Source of the DNA: CAIWHR01 sp963773195
GTDB taxonomy: Bacteria > Pseudomonadota > Gammaproteobacteria > Burkholderiales > Casimicrobiaceae
Direction of reading: 5' to 3'
Assembly: GCA_963773195.1 (NCBI GenBank)
Contig: CAVZAE010000019.1
Coordinates: 124,001-188,000, forward strand
Length of the DNA: 64,000 bases
The translations under genes and the position numbers were made by a program. Below, in pieces: positions 48,523-58,065 of the stretch; positions within the stretch are counted from its first letter, which is position 1, and every line of letters starts with the position of its first letter. The notes under the pieces are model-generated. The model searched no databases. It had not been told where the DNA came from and worked only from the letters and a program-made list of their open reading frames with translations.

Positions 48523-49245
48523 ATGGAGAAGGGACCGGAGCTCTACAAGGGGAAGGCGAAGACCGTCTACGCGACCGACGATCCGCGCTATCTCGTCATG
48601 CACTATCGCGACGACGTGTCGGCGTTCGACGGCGCGAAACTCGCGAAGCTCGACCTGAAGGGCGAGACCAACAACAAGATCAATGCCTACGTGATGGGGA
48701 AGCTGGCCGCGGCCGGCGTCGCGACCCATTTCGTCCGCGTCCTCAACGAGCGCGAGTCGCTCGTCCGGGCGATGAAGATGCTGCCCGTCGAATGCGTCGT
48801 CCGCAACGTGTGCGCGGGCTCGATGGCAAAGCGCTACGGGATCGCCGAGGGGACGAAGCTCGCCGAGCCGATTTTCGAGTTCTTCCTCAAGAGCGATGCG
48901 CTGCACGATCCTCTCGTCAACGACGACCACATCCGCGTGCTCGGGTGGGCGAGCGCCGCCGAGATCGCACAAATGAAGGCCCTCACGCACAAGGTCAACG
49001 GCGTGCTCAAGCCGCTGTTCGCCGCCGCCGGCATCGACCTCGTCGATTACAAGCTCGAGTTCGGACACCCGACGGATGCGCTCGACGGGCCGCTTGTGCT
49101 CGGTGACGAGTTCACGCCGGACGGCTGCCGCTTATGGGATGCGAAGAGCGGCGAGAAGCTCGACAAGGACCGCTTCCGGCGCGACCTGGGATCGGTGATC
49201 GAGCACTATCGCGAAGTCGCGCGCCGCATCGGCGCGCCGCTCTAG
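48523..49245 (+). CDS. purC: SAICAR synthetase
   Basis: Phosphoribosylaminoimidazole-succinocarboxamide synthase of purine biosynthesis. The opening LYKGKAKTVYATDDPRYLVM, the VRNVCAGSMAKRYG segment and LVLGDEFTPDGCRLWD are diagnostic. Length is 240 residues, typical of the short bacterial form. Follows the MBL gene by 12 bases. Confidence 0.97.
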   Translation: MEKGPELYKGKAKTVYATDDPRYLVMHYRDDVSAFDGAKLAKLDLKGETNNKINAYVMGKLAAAGVATHFVRVLNERESLVRAMKMLPVECVVRNVCAGSMAKRYGIAEGTKLAEPIFEFFLKSDALHDPLVNDDHIRVLGWASAAEIAQMKALTHKVNGVLKPLFAAAGIDLVDYKLEFGHPTDALDGPLVLGDEFTPDGCRLWDAKSGEKLDKDRFRRDLGSVIEHYREVARRIGAPL

Positions 49246-49268
49246 AGCCGACATCTCGCCGCACGCGC

Positions 49269-49916
49269 ATGGCGTCGACGCCGCGCCTCCTGATCCTGGG
49301 CTGCGGCACGTTCGCAGTGCAGACGCTCGAGATCGCGGAGGAGGCCGGCGGCTTCGAGCCGGCGGGCTTCATCAACAGCTTCGAGGCGCCCACGCCCGGC
49401 ACACGACTGGAAGGGCTCCCTGTCTACGGCATCGAGGCGTTGCCTTGGCCGCCAGGTGCAGGGCTCGTCGTCTCCGGCGCGGTCAGCAATCGCCGGCGGG
49501 CGGCGATCGAAATCCTCGCCCAGCGCGGCTACGCGTTCGCGACGCTCGTGCATCCCACGGCTTACGTGTCGCGCCGCGCAAAGCTCGCCGCCGGGGTGGT
49601 GGTCAACTCCGGCGTTCAACTTTCGATCTACGTCGAGCTCGCTCCGCACGCGATCGTCAATCGTGGCGCGACGATCGGCCACCACACGCGGATCGGCGCC
49701 TACGCAACGGTCGGGCCCGGCGTGACGATCGCCGGCGATGTGCAGGTGGGCGCAGGCGCCTATATCGGTGCGGGCAGCGTTATCCGCGAGCAGTCTACGA
49801 TTGGTGCCGGCGCGGTCGTCGGTGCCGGGGCGGTGGTGGTGAAGCCGGTCGCTGCGAACACGCTCGTGACCGGCGTTCCCGCGACCGTCGCACGGACCGG
49901 CGTCGACGGACTGTGA
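49269..49916 (+). CDS. NeuD/PglD-like acetyltransferase
   Basis: 215-residue sugar O- or N-acetyltransferase of the NeuD/PglD type. An N-terminal Rossmann-like domain (LLILGCGTFAVQTLEIAEEA) is followed by left-handed beta-helix hexapeptide repeats from about residue 100 (VHPTAYVSRRAKLAAGVVV, then HTRIGAYATVGPGVTIAG). The next gene is a glycosyltransferase, consistent with a surface-glycan role. Confidence 0.85.
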   Translation: MASTPRLLILGCGTFAVQTLEIAEEAGGFEPAGFINSFEAPTPGTRLEGLPVYGIEALPWPPGAGLVVSGAVSNRRRAAIEILAQRGYAFATLVHPTAYVSRRAKLAAGVVVNSGVQLSIYVELAPHAIVNRGATIGHHTRIGAYATVGPGVTIAGDVQVGAGAYIGAGSVIREQSTIGAGAVVGAGAVVVKPVAANTLVTGVPATVARTGVDGL

Positions 49917-49956
49917 TCATGGCGCCCGGCAAGCGCCGTTTGCGCGGCGTACGGTG

Positions 49957-51186
49957 ATGTCGCGCTCGATTCTTCTCGCCGGTCCGCAATTCGCGCGACA
50001 GGCCGGTGGCCTCGAGCGCGCGCTCGCCGATCTGGTGGCCGGTCTCACGACACTGGGATTCGCCATCGACGATGCGACCGGTGCTTCTGTCGTGCCCGAG
50101 GCGCACGGTTTGGAGCCGGTGCCTTCGGGCGCGTGGTTCTCGAAACTCAATCGCTTGCCCGTCGCCGCCTCGTTGTGGGCCCGCCTGTCGCCGCGACGAC
50201 GGCGGGCGCTGCGCGATGTCTTTGCACCGCGCGCCGAGCTCGAGCATGCGGCGCGCGTGCTGGACGAGCTCGACCGCCGTCTCGCTGCGAGTCGCTACGA
50301 TGCCGTTCTTTATTGCGTCGAGGAGGCGCCGCCTGGAGGGCTGGCGCTCGCCCAGGCGCGGCATCGTTGCGTGATCCCCGTCGCGATCGAAGGGCTGGCG
50401 GCCGAGCTCGCAGGAGGCGCGTTGTCGGACGCAATCCTGCGTGCGCGTGCGGCGCATCCCTGGCTTGGTCGGCGCGCCGATGCGCGCGCGATCCACTGTG
50501 CGATCCTGTCGAGTCATGCGTGGGCGGCAGCGACCGTACGTGCCGGGCTTGCTCCCGGCGTGGTCCATTCCGTCTACTTCGGCGTTCCGCTGCCGCCGCA
50601 AGTTCGGCCGCCGCGTCCCTTCGCCGGTCGTCTTCTTTACGTCGGGCGCCTCGTCAAGGAGAAGGGCGCGCACGTGCTGCTCGAGGCCGTCGCGCGGGCG
50701 CGCAGGAGCGATCCGCGCCTCTCCTTGACTCTGATCGCCGGCGAGGGGCCACCGCCATATCGCTCGCTCGTGCGCCGGCGCATCGCCGCGCTCGGGCTCG
50801 AGGAGGCCGTCGATTGGCGCGCCCCGGTGCCGCGCGGGGCGCTCGACGGCTTGTTCACCGAACACGATGCACTGCTGTTCTGGTCGCCGGTAGCCGAGCC
50901 GGCGCCGCTGGTTGCGATGAACGCGATGGCGGCAGGGCTGCCGGTTGTCGTACCTGCGCCTGCGCTGCGTTCGCCAATCTATGAAGACGGTGTGACGTGC
51001 GTCGCCTACACGCGCCGCGACGCGGAAGGTATTTCTGCGGCGATAGCGCGCCTGGCCCGCGATCCGGCGCTGGGCGTTGCCATCGCCGCGGGCGGAGCTG
51101 CCCGGATCCGCGATGGCTTCACGCCGGAGCACACGGCCCGCCGCTACGCCGAGTTGCTCGAGGCGGCGATCGACAACCGCGCGTAG
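49957..51186 (+). CDS. Group 1 (GT4-like) glycosyltransferase
   Basis: About 409 residues with a GT-B fold: the acceptor-side N-terminal GPQFARQAGGLERALADLV and the donor-side motifs LLYVGRLVKEKGAHVLLEAV and APLVAMNAMAAGLPVVVP, the E-x7-E-like element of GT4. Either the GTG at 49954 or the ATG at 49957 can start it. It is probably involved in lipopolysaccharide or capsule sugar transfer; donor and acceptor unknown. Confidence 0.85.
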   Translation: MSRSILLAGPQFARQAGGLERALADLVAGLTTLGFAIDDATGASVVPEAHGLEPVPSGAWFSKLNRLPVAASLWARLSPRRRRALRDVFAPRAELEHAARVLDELDRRLAASRYDAVLYCVEEAPPGGLALAQARHRCVIPVAIEGLAAELAGGALSDAILRARAAHPWLGRRADARAIHCAILSSHAWAAATVRAGLAPGVVHSVYFGVPLPPQVRPPRPFAGRLLYVGRLVKEKGAHVLLEAVARARRSDPRLSLTLIAGEGPPPYRSLVRRRIAALGLEEAVDWRAPVPRGALDGLFTEHDALLFWSPVAEPAPLVAMNAMAAGLPVVVPAPALRSPIYEDGVTCVAYTRRDAEGISAAIARLARDPALGVAIAAGGAARIRDGFTPEHTARRYAELLEAAIDNRA

Positions 51187-51189
51187 GAG

Positions 51190-51714
51190 TCAAATCCCGA
51201 GCACCGTGCCGGTCAGTCCGGGCTCGCCCGTCGCCCAGATCTCCTCAAAGCGATTGATGAGCGGACTCGCGAGGTGCGGATCCTCGATCACGAGCGACGC
51301 GCGCGGCCGTTCGATGTGGAAGCGGTGCAGGAAATGCCGGCCGTCGACGATGACGAGCGGGTCGGCGGCCCCTTTGGCTTCGGCGCCGGTCTTGTAGATC
51401 GTCACGCGGTCGCTGAACCCGCGCAGAAGCGACACGAGACGCGGGCACGAGGACTCGAGCCAGCGCGTGTCATGAACGATGACCTCGAGTTTCGCGGTCC
51501 GCGACGCGCGGAGGAACGCCGCGAGCTTCTCGGCGCGCGCGGGCGCATTCCAGCCCATCTCGGAAAGGTCGCGGTCGAACACGCGAATCGAATGGCGCGC
51601 GAGCGCGACCAGCTCGTCGAGGGCAGCGACCTGCTCGCGTACGGTGCCGAGCGCCTGCTGCCGCGGTGCCGATGCGGGGGACGGGTCAGGCGGCGTCGGT
51701 GTGGAGGTAACCAT
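51190..51714 (-). CDS. Conserved protein of unknown function, PLD-like segment
   Basis: 174-residue protein. The N-terminal 25 residues are Pro/Ala-rich. The rest contains SIRVFDRDLSEMGWN, KLEVIVHDTRWLESSCPRL and FLHRFHIERPRASLVIEDPH, a pattern seen in small proteins beside RoxA-like oxygenases. It overlaps the upstream oxygenase gene by 29 bases and is probably cotranscribed. No function is assigned. Confidence 0.7.
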   Translation of the reverse strand: MVTSTPTPPDPSPASAPRQQALGTVREQVAALDELVALARHSIRVFDRDLSEMGWNAPARAEKLAAFLRASRTAKLEVIVHDTRWLESSCPRLVSLLRGFSDRVTIYKTGAEAKGAADPLVIVDGRHFLHRFHIERPRASLVIEDPHLASPLINRFEEIWATGEPGLTGTVLGI

Positions 51715-52822
51715 GGCGATGCCAATCGTACATGAGCGAGAGCGCGTCCGCGGAGGCGCTCGCGATCGCACGTCCCGCCAGTGCGCGGGTGTTGGCGAGC
51801 CGGCGCAGCGTCGCGCCGCCGGCAGCCGGCCGGCGCAGCGCCTCGCCGTTGATGTAAAGGCAGCGCGCGTCGTAGAGGAGTTGCGTTCGGAGGTCGAGGC
51901 GCACGCCCGAGCGAGCCGCTCGCGCGACGAATGTCCGGCGCGACATCGGTGGCTCCGGTGGTGTGAAGTAGACCGACGGTTTCGGTTCGGAGAGCAGCGC
52001 GCCCACGAAACGGTCGACATCGGCGGGCGACCAGCGGATGGCGGCAACCATCGCTGCGCAGCGGCGCTGCATCGCGGAATCGATCCGTGCGGGCTCGCGG
52101 GTGGGGCGAAGGCCGGGGTCCGCATAGCGGCCATCGAGCGCGAGGCGATCGCGCAGCCAGTCGAGGAATGCGACCGCGAGCTCGTTCGTGGCCGGCGCGC
52201 GAAAGCCGATCGAATACGTCATGCACGGGTCGACCGCCACGCCGTCGTGCGCGAACGAGGGTGGAAGATAGAGCATGTCGCCGGGGTCGAGCACGGCATC
52301 GTGGGCAGGGCTGAAGCGGCGAAGCACTTTGAGCGGCAATTCGGCCCTGAGAGCGAGATCGCGTTGGCGCCCGTAACGCCAGCGGCGACGGCCCGGTCCC
52401 TGCAGCAGGAAAACGTCGTAGGAGTCGAAATGGGGCCCGACACCGCCACCGGGCGCGGCGATGCTCACCATCAGGTCGTCGAGGCGGGCGAACGGCACGA
52501 AGTCGAATCGGCGCAGCAACGCGTCGGCGTCAGGCCGGTGCAGATTCACGCCCTGCACGAGCAGCGTCCAGCCGCGCGCCGGCAGCGCCCGCCAGTCCGC
52601 ATCGCGAAACGGGCCGTGAGACAGTGACCAGCGCGGGCCGTCGCGCACGACGAGGCGCGATTCGACGTCGTCGCGCATCGCGAGCGTCGCGAGCTCACGC
52701 GAGGTCAAGACACCCGCGAAACCGGGCACCGCGGCGCGGACCAAGAGCGCGTCCTTCTGCCAGAACCGCTGGAGGAAAGCAGCAGGCGTGCGGCCGCCCA
52801 GGAGCGGCGTCGCGGAGGGCAT
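51686..52822 (-). CDS. Cupin-type 2-oxoglutarate oxygenase, RoxA-like
   Basis: 378-residue JmjC-type protein similar to YcfD/RoxA, the ribosomal protein L16 arginine hydroxylase. The Fe(II) ligands are visible as H131 and D133 (GPHFDSYDVF) and H187 (PPSFAHDGV). The opening FLQRFWQKDALLVRAAVPGF is typical. The C-terminal third, which forms the winged-helix part in RoxA, is present. It is divergent from slyD. Confidence 0.87.
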   Translation of the reverse strand: MPSATPLLGGRTPAAFLQRFWQKDALLVRAAVPGFAGVLTSRELATLAMRDDVESRLVVRDGPRWSLSHGPFRDADWRALPARGWTLLVQGVNLHRPDADALLRRFDFVPFARLDDLMVSIAAPGGGVGPHFDSYDVFLLQGPGRRRWRYGRQRDLALRAELPLKVLRRFSPAHDAVLDPGDMLYLPPSFAHDGVAVDPCMTYSIGFRAPATNELAVAFLDWLRDRLALDGRYADPGLRPTREPARIDSAMQRRCAAMVAAIRWSPADVDRFVGALLSEPKPSVYFTPPEPPMSRRTFVARAARSGVRLDLRTQLLYDARCLYINGEALRRPAAGGATLRRLANTRALAGRAIASASADALSLMYDWHRHGYLHTDAA

Positions 52823-52868
52823 GCACGGATTATAGCGACGCGCGAGCCAGGGCTTTCACGCGCTGGGC

Positions 52869-52899
52869 TAAAATGCGGCTCCTCTCGTCATGGAGCCGC
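52869..52899 (+). promoter_or_regulatory. slyD promoter/leader with hairpin over the ribosome binding site
   Basis: A TAAAAT -10-like box at 52869-52874 is followed by an inverted repeat gcggctcc/ggagccgc (52875-52882 and 52892-52899). Its right arm contains the ggag ribosome binding site just before the slyD ATG. If transcription starts upstream of the left arm, the hairpin would mask the site. If the TAAAAT box is used, the left arm is mostly not transcribed. Confidence 0.4.
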
Positions 52900-52900
52900 G

Positions 52901-53392
52901 ATGAAGATCTATGCGAATACCGTCGTCACGATCACCTTCGAGCTCCGCGATAGCGACGGCGCGCTGCTCGAGTCGGCGACGGAGCCCATCACGTACCTCC
53001 ACGGCGGTCATTCGGGCATGCTGCCCAAGCTTGAAGAGGCGCTGGACGAGAAAGAGACCGGCGACGCGGTCACGGTGGTGCTTGATCCCGAAGACGCGTT
53101 CGGTGACTACGATCCGGAGCTCGTGAAGATCGAACCGGCCGACCGCCTGCCGTCGGACATCGCGGTCGGCGCACAGCTCGAAACGTACGCGAACCTGGGC
53201 GACGAGCCCGGGAGCGGCGTCGTCTATACCGTGACGGACATTGCCGAAGGTAAAGTTGTCCTTGACGCCAACCATATGTGGGCCGGCAAGCGACTTCGTT
53301 TCGATTGCAAGATCCTCGACGTGCGCGCGGCGACGCCGGAAGAGGTCGAGCACGGACACGTCCACGGCGCCGGCGACCATCACCATCACTGA
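52901..53392 (+). CDS. slyD: FKBP-type peptidyl-prolyl isomerase SlyD
   Basis: 163-residue peptidyl-prolyl cis-trans isomerase and metallochaperone. The FKBP core (FELRDSDGALLESA, then YLHGGHSGMLPKLEEAL) is interrupted by the IF chaperone insert (residues about 70-120). The C-terminal tail is His-rich (EHGHVHGAGDHHHH), consistent with nickel binding. Starts immediately after a leader hairpin. Confidence 0.93.
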   Translation: MKIYANTVVTITFELRDSDGALLESATEPITYLHGGHSGMLPKLEEALDEKETGDAVTVVLDPEDAFGDYDPELVKIEPADRLPSDIAVGAQLETYANLGDEPGSGVVYTVTDIAEGKVVLDANHMWAGKRLRFDCKILDVRAATPEEVEHGHVHGAGDHHHH

Positions 53393-53399
53393 CGATCGT

Positions 53400-53475
53400 C
53401 ATCCCCGCGGAGGCAGGGATCCAGCGACTTCCCCGCGCGGCTAAGGCGACACTGGGCCCCCGCCTTCGCGGAAGC
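53400..53475. repeat. Degenerate dispersed inverted repeat
   Basis: Left arm atccccgcggaggcagggat... (53400-53424) and right arm ctgggcccccgccttcgcgg... (53452-53475) pair at about 17 of 25 positions. It resembles the common proteobacterial GTCATCCCCGCG...GATCCAG intergenic element. It sits between the convergent slyD and mutS. Confidence 0.6.
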
Positions 53476-53485
53476 GCGCGTGCAA

Positions 53486-56110
53486 TCACCGGCCGAGCAG
53501 CTTCCGAAGCTCGTAGAGCGCCGCGAGCGCGTCGCGCGGCGTCATCGCATCGGGATCGAGATCGGCGAGCCGCGTTGTCACGGCAGCGGCCTCGGCTGCG
53601 ACGGCCGCGGGCGGCTCGTCGTCCGGCGGCCCGACTCCCGGCGGCGCGAACAGATCCGCCTGCGACGATCCGGCAACGGTGAACTTGTCGAGTCGCGCCA
53701 GATAGCCCTTGGCGCGGCGAATCGCATCGGCCGGCACGCCGGCGAGTTTCGCGACCTGCAATCCGTAGCTCCGGTTCGCAGGACCGTCCGCCGCGGCGTG
53801 CAGGAACACGATGCCGTCCGCATGCTCGACCGCGTCGAAGTGGAGGTTGGCGCAGCCGACGATCTCGGCGGGCAGCGCGGTGAGCTCGAAATAATGCGTC
53901 GCGAAGAGCGCGAGGCAGCGGTTCTTCTCTGCGAGCTGGTGCGCGATCGCCCACGCCAGAGCGAGCCCGTCGAACGTCGACGTGCCGCGGCCGATTTCGT
54001 CGATCAACACTAGGCTTTGCGGTGTTGCCCGATGCAGGATCGCCGCGGCTTCGGTCATCTCGACCATGAATGTCGAGCGGCCGCCTGCGAGATCATCGGC
54101 GGCGCCAATGCGCGTCAGGATCGCGTCGAGCGGGCCGATCCGCGCGCTCGTCGCAGGCACGAACGATCCGCAGTGCGCGAGAAGGGCGATCACCGCCGCC
54201 TGCCGCATGTAGGTCGACTTGCCGCCCATGTTGGGGCCGGTGATGATCAGGAGCCGCCGGTCCGGCGCAAGGTCGAGGTCGTTCGGTATGAAATCCTCGA
54301 CCTGGCCCTCGACGACCGGATGCCGGCCGCCGCGGATCGCGAGGCCCGGGATGAAATCGAATTCGGGTCGCACGAGGGTCAGCGCGTCGGCCCGCTCGGC
54401 CAGCGTCACGAGGACGTCGAGCGTCGCCAGCGCCGCCGCAGCGCGCTGCAACGCCGGGATGGCGGGGGCGAGCGCGGCGATCAGCTCGTCGAAGAGCAGC
54501 TTCTCGCGTGCGAGCGCGCGGTCCTGCGCCGACAGCGCCTTGTCCTCGAACGCCTTGAGCTCGGGCGTGATGTAGCGCTCGGCGTTCTTGAGCGTCTGCC
54601 GGCGACGATAGTCGGCGGGGATCTTCTCGGCGTTCGCGTGCGTGACCTCGATGTAGAAGCCGTGGACGCGGTTGTACTCGACCTTGAGGTTCGCGATACC
54701 GGTGCGCCCGCGCTCGCGCCCTTCGAGCGCGACCAGGAATTCGCCGCAGTGCTCGTCGATCGAGCGGAGCTCGTCCAGCTCGGCGTCGTAGCCCTTGGCG
54801 ATGACGCCGCCATCGCGGACCTGCGCTGCAGGCTCAGGCGCGATCGCGCGCGCGAGACGATCGCCCCATTGCGGTTCGACGGCGAGGTCGGCGGCCAATG
54901 CACGCACGAGCGGCGCCTCCTGGCTCGCGAGCATCTCGGCCAGCGCGGGCAGGCGCGCGAGCGTGTCGCGGAGTCCTGCGAGATCCCGCGGCCGCGCGGA
55001 GCCGAGTGCGATCCGGGCGGCAATCCGCTCGACATCGACCGTGTGTCCCAAGTCGGAGTGCAACGTCTTCCGGCCCCTCGGATCGCCGACCCACGCGGCG
55101 ACACCGGCATGTCGCGCGGCGGCCGCATCCTGCGCGCGCAGCGGATGCGTGAGCCAGTGCCGGAGCATCCGGCTCCCGGCCGCGGTCGCGCATTCGTCCA
55201 GCAGCGACAGAAGCGTCGGCGCCGCTTCGCCACGCAGCGTCTCGGTGATTTCGAGGTTGCGCCGGGTCGCGGCATCGAGCGCGAGGAATTCACTTCCCGC
55301 CTCGACCACGAGCGCGCGGACGTGCGCGAGCGCTGCCTGCTGCGTCGCCGCGGCGTAGCCGAACAGAGCGCCGGCCGCGCCGAGCGCAAGGTCGCGATCG
55401 TCGATGCCGAACGCCGCGAGGTCCTGCATCCCGAAATGTTTCGACAGTGCGCGCGTGGCCGCCGCGGCGTCGAACTGCCACGCCGGCAGCTCGCGCCGCG
55501 GGACTCCGTTGTGCGTGACCGACGGCGCCGCGCCATCCGGAACGAGCAGCTCCGCAACATCGAGCTGCTCGATCTGCGCGGCCGTCTCCGCCGCCGGAAC
55601 CTCGGCCAGCGTGAACTGGCCCGAAGCGAGGCTCAGCCACGCGATGCCGGTCCGATGCCGCCCCGCGTTGACGGCGACGAGCAGGTGATCGCGCTTGGCG
55701 TCCAGCAGGTTCGCGTCGGTGACCGTGCCGGGCGTGACGACGCGCAGCACCTTGCGCTCGACGGGTCCCTTGCTGGTCGCGGGATCGCCGATCTGCTCGC
55801 AGATCGCGACCGACTCGCCCAGCTTCATCAGCTTCGCGAGATAGCCCTCGACTGCGTGGAACGGCACGCCGGCCATCGGGATCGGCGCCCCGGCGGACGC
55901 GCCGCGCGCCGTGAGCGTGATATCGAGGAGCTTGGCGGCGCGCTTCGCGTCGTCGTAGAACAGCTCGTAGAAATCGCCCATCCGGTAGAACAGGAGCTTG
56001 TCCGGATGCTCCGCCTTCGCGCGGAGATACTGCTGCATCATCGGCGTGTGCTGGTCCAGAGGCCGTTGATCGGGCAGGGTTATTGCAGACAAATTATTGT
56101 TTGAATTCAA
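53486..56110 (-). CDS. mutS: DNA mismatch repair protein MutS
   Basis: Mismatch-recognition ATPase, 874 residues. The Phe-x-Glu mismatch-binding motif appears in RMGDFYELFYDDA. Walker A is GPNMGGKSTYMRQ and Walker B is LVLIDEIGRGTSTFDGLALAWA. The C-terminal dimerisation part is present. The first 20 codons (MNSNNNLSAIT...) are AT-rich and unlike the rest, and the start lies 109 bases from a divergent integrase. The 5' end may therefore have been altered by island insertion. Confidence 0.96.
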   Translation of the reverse strand: MNSNNNLSAITLPDQRPLDQHTPMMQQYLRAKAEHPDKLLFYRMGDFYELFYDDAKRAAKLLDITLTARGASAGAPIPMAGVPFHAVEGYLAKLMKLGESVAICEQIGDPATSKGPVERKVLRVVTPGTVTDANLLDAKRDHLLVAVNAGRHRTGIAWLSLASGQFTLAEVPAAETAAQIEQLDVAELLVPDGAAPSVTHNGVPRRELPAWQFDAAAATRALSKHFGMQDLAAFGIDDRDLALGAAGALFGYAAATQQAALAHVRALVVEAGSEFLALDAATRRNLEITETLRGEAAPTLLSLLDECATAAGSRMLRHWLTHPLRAQDAAAARHAGVAAWVGDPRGRKTLHSDLGHTVDVERIAARIALGSARPRDLAGLRDTLARLPALAEMLASQEAPLVRALAADLAVEPQWGDRLARAIAPEPAAQVRDGGVIAKGYDAELDELRSIDEHCGEFLVALEGRERGRTGIANLKVEYNRVHGFYIEVTHANAEKIPADYRRRQTLKNAERYITPELKAFEDKALSAQDRALAREKLLFDELIAALAPAIPALQRAAAALATLDVLVTLAERADALTLVRPEFDFIPGLAIRGGRHPVVEGQVEDFIPNDLDLAPDRRLLIITGPNMGGKSTYMRQAAVIALLAHCGSFVPATSARIGPLDAILTRIGAADDLAGGRSTFMVEMTEAAAILHRATPQSLVLIDEIGRGTSTFDGLALAWAIAHQLAEKNRCLALFATHYFELTALPAEIVGCANLHFDAVEHADGIVFLHAAADGPANRSYGLQVAKLAGVPADAIRRAKGYLARLDKFTVAGSSQADLFAPPGVGPPDDEPPAAVAAEAAAVTTRLADLDPDAMTPRDALAALYELRKLLGR

Positions 56111-56183
56111 ATTGATAGAGACGCATTCAGAGTCCAGCGACGGCCAACGGGGTCCGACGATTTCCGGGGGTGTCCGTGCATCT

Positions 56184-56205
56184 AGTATAGGTTAAGTATA
56201 GGTTA
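56184..56205 (+). repeat. Tandem 11-base repeat upstream of integrase
   Basis: Two perfect head-to-tail copies of agtataggtta, 15 bases before the integrase ATG. A TAAAAT -10-like hexamer overlaps at 56204-56209. It could be an integrase/AlpA arm site or promoter element, or part of the left attachment site. Confidence 0.5.
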
Positions 56206-56219
56206 AAATTCGGGCCAAA

Positions 56220-57444
56220 ATGGCCAAGCACCTCACCCAAACGGCGATCGCCCGGCTCAAGCCTGGAGATTATCTCGCGGACGCGGTGACGCCGGGACTA
56301 CGCGTCGCGGCGTTCCGCGGCCGCAATAGTTTCGTCTACCGCTACCGGGACCTGACGAGCGGCAAGTTGCGTCAGGTCACGATCGGCGACGCCTCAACGA
56401 TGACGATCAGCGAGGCCCGCGACGCCGTGCGCGATCTCAAGTCGGCGCGTGGCGAGGGGGAGGACCCGCAAGCCATCAGGCAACGAAGCGTGGTCGCGAA
56501 AGTCGCGGAGACGGCACACGAGACGTACACCGTTGCGTGCCCTCATCGATCACTATGTGACCGAGCACCTGGACAAGACGAAACGAGGCGGCGAGCGGGA
56601 ACGGATGCTGCGGCAGGACCTGAAGAAGTGGTACGGCCGAGAAGCGGCGACCGTTTCCCGGAAAGACGTCAAGGAGTTGGTCGCCAAGATCGCCAAGCGC
56701 GCCCCCGACACCGCCGGTCGCATCCTGCGTGAGCTCCGTGCCGCGTACCGGCATGCGCTGGACCATGAGCGGATCGCGGTCAGCGTCGACCCCACGACCG
56801 GCGTCCGGGCGCCGAAGGAATCGCGTTACGTTCCGCGTGATCGAGCGTTCACCATCGGGGAGTGGAAGGCGTGGTTCAGATGGTTGCCGAAGTCGGGCGT
56901 GTCGCAGGAGGTGCAGGACGCGTTGCGCCTCATTGCCCTAACGGCTGCGCGGCCCGGCGAAGTGACGGCTGCAAAGTGGGCCGATATTGATCTCGAAAAC
57001 GGAACCTGGGCCATCCGGGCGCGCAAGCGCGAGGGTTCACATCTCGTTTTTCTATCCCGCCCAGCGCTCGCCATCCTTTCGCGGCGCGGACACGACGGCG
57101 ACTATGTGTTTCCATCGCCGACGCGGCGAGACCATCCCGTTCGGCAACACGCGCTGGTGTGGGCGATTGCCAATTCGCGGGATGGCTGCCCGGTGCCCGA
57201 TTGGACGGCGCATGACTTGCGCCGCTCGGCGGCAACGCTTCTTGGCGAGCTCGGGTACTCAACCGATTTGATCAGCCGCATCCTGGGCCACTATTCGATT
57301 CGCCGTCCGACCGACATTTATGTTCGATCGACACGTGACGCGGAGGCGAAGGCAGCTTGGAATAGGCTGGGTGAACGGCTGGCGGAGCTCGGCAAACTTC
57401 AACCAGCGGTAGGCTCTACTCAATCGGGCACCAAGAGCGCGTAG
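56220..57444 (+). pseudogene. P4-type tyrosine integrase, one frameshift
   Basis: Site-specific recombinase. The Arm-binding N-terminus (LTQTAIARLKPGDYLADAVTPGLRV) is in one frame; near 56531 the frame shifts into LRALIDHYVTEHL and stays open to the stop. Catalytic residues are visible: Arg in ALTAARPGEVTAAKW, His-x-x-Arg in AHDLRRSAATLLGE, His in RILGHYS and the nucleophile Tyr in PTDIYVRSTRDAEAKAAW. Repaired length is about 408 residues. It marks the left end of the island. As read, the enzyme would be inactive unless the shift is a sequence error. Confidence 0.88.
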
Positions 57445-57479
57445 TGCCAAGATCGATGCTGACGTTGGCACTCACAGCA

Positions 57480-57929
57480 TCAACGGTGTCGTGATTCAGC
57501 CACCACGGCGCATAGCCAGTAAAGCCGGTGGCTTCCGCTACTCCTCAGGCTCGTCCCCATCGAGATACGCAGACGCCAGCGCGGCCCCATCCGATTCCCG
57601 GCGCGCCACACTGTTTCGTGCACATCTGTCGCGCTGTCCTTGACCGTTATGGTTGGCCACGATTCTTCGGACCCTCGTTCGTCGACGAGAGTTCGTCGAT
57701 CGGACCTTGTGGGACCGATATGCTTGGATGGAAGCGGGACAACGCGCGGATTCGTTCCCGCAGCAACCTTTGCCCAGTAGCCGAGTGGTGGAAGCGGGAC
57801 GTCTGGCTTGCGACAGATCTTTCGGAGTCCTGCGTCCGAGATCCTGAATCGCTTGGCCACTGTTCGAGACCGGGTCAGCCGCAGATCTCGCGATAAATGG
57901 TCTCTCGCTCGATAGTGGCGGTAGTTCAA
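57480..57929 (-). pseudogene. Remnant of a helix-turn-helix protein
   Basis: The open frame contains TVAKRFRISDAGLRKICRK followed by DVPLPPLGYWAKVAAGTNPR, a pattern I recognise from uncharacterised HTH proteins of mobile elements (LAKR-x-G-V-S-D...GYWAK). The expected upstream part (ETIYREI) lies in another frame near 57890. The 5' part is therefore shifted or lost. The C-terminal half shows no known domain. Probably a decayed island gene. Confidence 0.45.
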
Positions 57930-58065
57930 CCCATGGTCTCAGGTTAAATGTGCGGTCGACGAGACTGTGGCGGCCGACTTTCAGAGCTAAAGCGCGGCAG
58001 CGCACGAGAGGCAAGCGATTTCTTCGTGCCCGACTGATGGCATCCGCGCAAGAATACGCCGCCAC

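Noticed and set aside
54017..56104. Long open frame (695 codons) opposite mutS
   Set aside because: It is the antisense shadow of a high-GC gene. Its translation is Arg/Ala-rich, has no domain, and mutS is certain on the other strand.
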